DNA of 64,000 nt from Sinotaia quadrata (taxonomy: Eukaryota > Mollusca > Gastropoda > Architaenioglossa > Viviparidae), in the NCBI GenBank assembly GCA_028829895.1, contig CM054180.1, forward strand, positions 98,989,135 to 99,053,134, read 5' to 3'. This document shows positions 59,840-64,000 of this stretch, piece by piece. Positions within the stretch are counted from its first letter, which is position 1; each line of letters starts with the position of its first letter. The notes under the pieces are model-generated. The model ran no database searches and was not told the DNA's origin. It saw only the letters and a program-made list of their open reading frames with translations. The translations under genes and the position numbers were made by a program.

Positions 59840-60640
59840 TAGAAGATTTTAACACAGAATAAGTCATCTGTCACAGTTACACATCACTCAGACTTGAATA
59901 CTCTTGAATCCTGTCACAAATAAATTTGTTTTATGCTGTTACTGTGTTAGTTGGCAATGCAAATTTTAAAAAAAATGTTAAGAGGACTGAATTTCATTCT
60001 TAGAAATCAATACTATTTTATTTCATTTATTTTATTTAATGATTTCAAATCCAGAAAAGTTCATTGCATAAAGCTTTAGACATCATGAATAAGGGTAACA
60101 TAACTCTAATCAATTTGCTGAGGTAAGCCATAGGTGAACCATTTTTAAATGATAAGAAAATAGGTCTTCAGAAATTAATATAAATTATTAAACAGATATA
60201 AGCATTTCTAACTTTTTGCTAGTAGTTTTCTATTTCTAGTGACAAGGTCATCTAAATTCAGACTTTTATTAGAACTTGCACTTAGCCAGAGGTTTTCAAA
60301 CAATTTTTTTATACAGTTGTTTGATATTCATTCCTTACCTTCCCCCACTTGCTGTCCTTACATTTTGTCAGAGAATATGAATGCTTAAGGTTTTGTGAAC
60401 ATATAAAAATTTGATGGCTTTCATAAAGCATTCTTTTGCAGGAAATTATTCCAAAAATTAATTTAATATGTTCTAAACTCAATAGCATTCTGAAAAAAAT
60501 GTACTTTTATTTATCTTTTCATAGCAGCTTTAATTGTTTGTTTTCATTACAGGATAGGTACAAATCAGTCTCAGACGTTAAAGTTTAAATCAGGTTTGCT
60601 ATGTGACAAAATCGATTGTATGGGGACTTGTATATTGCAG
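59840..60640 (+). other. PLP gene intron, AT-rich
   Basis: No feature that I can support. Confidence 0.45.
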
Positions 60641-60754
60641 ATGTGACAGCCTTGTTTATGGAGATTAAGATACCTATAGTCAGTGAAGATGACTTGGTAC
60701 AGCAGTATGATGACTACCTTACTGAGCACCCCAAAATCAAGATTGTGCTTGTTG
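60641..60754 (+). CDS. PLP enzyme exon 4
   Basis: Acceptor cttgtatattgcag, donor gttg/gtaagg, 114 nt, phase 1 to 1. It encodes VTALFMEIKIPIVSEDDLVQ then QYDDYLTEHPKIKIVLV. This is the family segment between the TYG block and the Asp motif. The IKIVLV strand leads into the next exon (D-HITSPSAILMP). Confidence 0.85.
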
Positions 60755-60759
60755 GTAAG

Positions 60760-62153
60760 GCTTTTCATGCACACATTTGTTTCATTTCTTTTATTTCTTC
60801 TTTGATAAAAAAAAAATTCTTTACGATTATTTTGTGAGTGTATAATGTTAATACTTATCACTTGACAGGGCAGTATTCATTAAATGTATTTGCAATCACA
60901 CAGTCAAGATACTAAATGGTTCCGTGTCTATATTATATGAGTTATATGTTTGCATATATAATCTGTTTATAAATAATAATAGCAATAATATTAATAAATT
61001 ATATATTTCAAGAAATATAAACATGAAACAGATGAGAATGTGCATGAATACAAAATCATGTAACCTCTTTGCAAATGACAAATCAAATGCCAGCCTCGTA
61101 TTTAGTTTTTTCTAAACTAAAGATAGAGAAGACTAAGCAGCCTTAACAGGAGCACATTCCTTTAATTGAATTAATTGTGAATATGCATTTGAATCATGAG
61201 TCAGCATCTCTAAACAACAGACTGATCAAGAACTACACACCACAAAACTATTATAGAATACATTATCAGAAAAAAACCAGCGTGTTATTTGAAAGTTGTG
61301 TATTATTTAAATTATGCACTGAATCAACAGTAAATTTATCTCAAGTTAGCAGGGAACTGTCAGATACTTTTAATCCTCTTGGCTATGACTAGTTCACGTT
61401 ATGAACCAGACTACATCATGGCTTGAATATTACTGGATTGAAATTTGAATTTTGCAACCAACATTTGTTTTGCCACAAGTACACAGCTGTTAAAGGAATT
61501 TAGTTGCACTGTATGTGGCTAATTAATTTTGAGTGAATATTTATTTAAAAAGATAATAATTTTGCAATAATGTTTGAAAGTAATATTTTCACATGTAACT
61601 CTTTTAAATTTACCATGCCTACCCCTCCTTGAATTTGTGGTTTTCTGAAGCCCATGAAATGTCTAGATATTAAATTACTCTCTCCATTTAGATATCAAAT
61701 AACTGTCTCACATAGATATCAGAAAACTGTCTCCATTTAGACATTGGATAACTTTTGACAGTGATCCAGTGCAGAATCATATGGCAGGAATTTCTTTTAC
61801 CCCAATGCTATGTGTAACTTTGTGTCAAAAGAGTAATGATAAACTTGAAAATAATATGAAAGTTACTGGTGATTGAAATTGTTAATTTAGGACTAAGTGA
61901 TAGTAGTGAGAAATATTTCTTCTGACCATCATCATCACTATTTAAAAAAAAATCTATTGATGCAATATCTGTGTGTCATTTTGAAACCATTGTTTCAAGA
62001 GAAAGCTGTTTGTTGCTAAAAACTGTTAATTAGTCTGACTTTTAATTGAAACAGTTATAATTTAGGGGATATGGTCAGAACATAAATATCTACTGTACTT
62101 CTCTCTTTGTATGTATGTATATATATATATGTGTGTGTGTGTGTTTGTGTGTG

Positions 62154-62235
<82 letters not shown>

Positions 62236-63300
62236 TTACCAAATGATCTGTGCTTCTTAGTCACTCTCTGTGTTTGTTTAATGATCCAAGAGAAATTGAA
62301 AGAGATTTATTTGGTGTTTGTTTTCAGAAGTTAAAGAGTTTTTATTCTTTATTTAAAGTTATTGAGCAAGTGATACAGTAAGCCTGAATCAGATAAGGAG
62401 GCCTTAATTCATCTGTATTACAGATAACAATTATGCTAGCTCGAACACTTCCTTTTACAGTTTATGCTGATAAATTATGCTGATTCAGACACTTCCTTTT
62501 ATAGTTTAATTAATAAATAATTCTAGCTCAAACACTTCCTTTTACATTTTAATTAATAAAGTAAAATTTGTCTAATAATTTTAAAAATTGAATTAGAATT
62601 AGCCACACATTTAAACTTTTATTAGCATAAACTTGTTACCTGTTGCTTGAGTGTTAAGATGTGGAAAATAATCCAGCATGAAAGAGTTTAACAGTGATAG
62701 TTTTATTCTTTACAGAAAAAGTCTTCAGTATAAGAATAACATTTTCTCCAGAACATTTTAAGAACAAATGCTTCATGCCTACACTTGTTTTGAAACTAAG
62801 TTTTTAAAATTATATTCTGAAATACCGTGTGGTATTTTAAAACTACTTACTTTTAAAAGCAGCATGCTAATACTTATGTTTTTTAATACTTTGGTTTGTT
62901 TTAAAATGTGACATATAATTTATATTTATGCTTTCCCTAAACTAATGTACTGTTTTCTCCTTGTATATCAGCTTATGATAAAGATATAAAATCAAAATCT
63001 ATTGTGTGAAATTAAGCATCATGTATTTATAATTATTTTTAAATTAAAAAGTTAGTTTTAGAATTAGTTTTATATGTTTCTAGTATTAGAAGTATTACAT
63101 AGGACTTTGATATTTTGACTTTGTACAAATGTACACATTTCACTTTATAGACATAATTGCTGGCTGTTATTTTTCAGTGCTAAATGCACATTGCATTCAA
63201 GCTCAAGATAATAAGTTGACTGAAATGGGAGTAATTACTAATAATGTTGTTTGAAAGATGTTTTCAAATGTGAATGCTTACTTGCTAATTTATAATTATT
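60760..63300 (+). other. PLP gene intron with a large microsatellite
   Basis: AT-rich. The (GT)n tract at 62129-62233 is the main structure. A three-fold imperfect repeat (gataaattatgctgattcag / aatacacttccttttacag type) occurs at 62430-62560. No exon seen. Confidence 0.5.
62129..62233. repeat. (GT)n microsatellite, about 100 bp
   Basis: Long GT run preceded by gtatgtatatatatata. The Thr-His repeat frame on the opposite strand is an artefact. Confidence 0.97.
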
Positions 63301-63326
63301 TTTCTTCACCCCTATCCACCTCACAG

Positions 63327-63479
63327 ACCACATCACTAGTCCCAGTGCCATCTTGATGCCAGTTGAACGTTTGGTAAAAGTCTGCCACAAGCACAATGCT
63401 TTAGTCATGGTCGATGGTGCTCATGCACCAGGCCAACTGCCCTTGAATTTAAATTCTCTGGGGGCTGACTTTTACACTG
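63327..63479 (+). CDS. PLP enzyme exon 5 (cofactor Asp motif)
   Basis: Acceptor ctatccacctcacag, donor acactg/gtaaac, 153 nt, phase 1 to 1. It encodes HITSPSAILMPVERLVKVCH, then KHNALVMVDGAHAPGQLPLN and LNSLGADFYT. The Asp of VDGAH bonds to the pyridine nitrogen of PLP, and the following His/Gly/Gln are conserved. ADFYT-G should continue into the N-HK segment with the catalytic Lys on the next exon, which is not in the window. Confidence 0.88.
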
Positions 63480-63484
63480 GTAAA

Positions 63485-64000
63485 CAACCATTACATTTAC
63501 CTGTAATCATTTGTTTTCCTAGGTTGTAATTTGCTTTTGTGACCAGTCATAATTTATTTTAGAAACTTGATAAATCAAATTACACTTTCATTGTAATATT
63601 TTGATTTCAGATTATTGGTAAAATATTTGTGAATTATGCAGATAAGTTTAGTCAATCCATAATTTCAGTATTTGTACTAAAAATATTAGTGTATTATGAA
63701 TTATTGAATTATTATGAATTATTGGAAGGCGAACATGACTGCGAATGCTGGAATCATATACCTTACTCACTTTTTCTTTACTATGCAGGCCAAAATGTTT
63801 TGGTTTTTTTTGCACAGTAGACAGACACTAGACAGATAAGTGGCTTGCCCCCCCCCCCCAGTAACACTTAGACAGGTACATGCAGTGGATAGAATATATA
63901 TATGTTCTGATAATGAACTGTATAGTTAGACTAAGTAGTAAATATGTCACAATGATTGTGACACACATCGACTTGTGTTCAGGAAAAAATGAATTTACTG
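63485..64000 (+). other. Start of the next PLP gene intron
   Basis: AT-rich with a poly-C run at 63850-63860. No exon with the expected catalytic-lysine segment was found. The open frame at 63629-63820 shows no family similarity. Confidence 0.6.

Larger units (their letters stand above)
52092..64000 (+). other. Gene locus (5' part): PLP-dependent class V aminotransferase, isopenicillin N epimerase-like
   Basis: Coding exons: 52127-52281, 53774-53916, 55217-55339, 60641-60754 and 63327-63479. They join in phases 2,1,1,1,1 to about 229 residues without a stop. The product belongs to the aminotransferase class V family (fold-type I, pyridoxal phosphate). Recognisable family features are FLNNGSYGCVPRRVL near the N-terminus, DYWVEARESLAQFVGAD, VFVANATTGVN (cofactor phosphate loop region), PGDEIMATSLTYGS, and VDGAHAPGQ with the Asp that binds the pyridine nitrogen. 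The Lys that forms the Schiff base (usually about 25-30 residues later, in an HKW/HK context) is on an exon beyond this window. Family members run about 400 or more residues. The substrate of animal members is unknown, so the epimerase name is by similarity only. Confidence 0.8.

Noticed and set aside
62055..62264. Thr-His repeat ORF on the - strand
   Set aside because: Translation of the complement of a (GT)n microsatellite.

Overview
This is eukaryotic DNA, AT-rich and intron-rich, with GT-AG introns of 1 to 11 kb, many (AC/GT)n microsatellites and a very high load of minisatellites. No bacterial features are visible. A mollusc, probably a gastropod, is the most likely source. This is inferred from the transposon mix (hAT, Tx1-like and Jockey-like LINE relics), from an isopenicillin-N-epimerase-like PLP gene and from a secreted-to-membrane Ig-type receptor. 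No single sequence here proves the species.

Two host genes lie on the + strand. Gene 1 (10807 to about 41937 or 43748) encodes a type I membrane protein. It has a signal peptide exon, one V-like Ig exon, then a two-exon cysteine-rich ectodomain module present twice because a block of about 4.3-4.7 kb is tandemly duplicated. A transmembrane exon follows (poly-Ile helix, then Lys/Arg stop-transfer), then a short tail exon. All joins are in phase. The module is bounded by phase-1 introns, so it can be duplicated or skipped without a frame change. Gene 2 (52092 to beyond 64000) is the 5' part of a fold-type I PLP enzyme (aminotransferase class V). Five coding exons are in the window, up to the VDGAHAPGQ cofactor-binding motif. 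The exon with the catalytic lysine is outside. On the - strand, 4220-4529 is a well-bounded open exon whose Cys/aromatic spacing resembles the gene 1 module, so a related gene may run in the opposite direction.

Layout: 1-10 kb, AT-rich DNA with an old diverged duplication, a decayed AC-rich ORF fragment and the - strand exon. 10.8-26.3 kb, ectodomain exons and the tandem duplication. 26.3-37.1 kb, one large intron with a hAT relic, a near-continuous minisatellite belt (30.9-33.4 kb) and a 1.3-kb hAT element with perfect 8-bp target duplications. 37.1-43.9 kb, TM exon, a 2.2-kb broken AC-rich ORF of unknown mobile or viral-like origin, minisatellites and two candidate tail exons. 44-49 kb, a transposon graveyard with two LINE relics flanking an element with long inverted repeats. 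49-52 kb, anonymous DNA. 52-64 kb, the PLP gene, whose introns are full of minisatellites and contain a short hAT derivative of the same family as the 1.3-kb copy.

Exon coordinates come from reading frames and splice consensus only. No transcript evidence was available.
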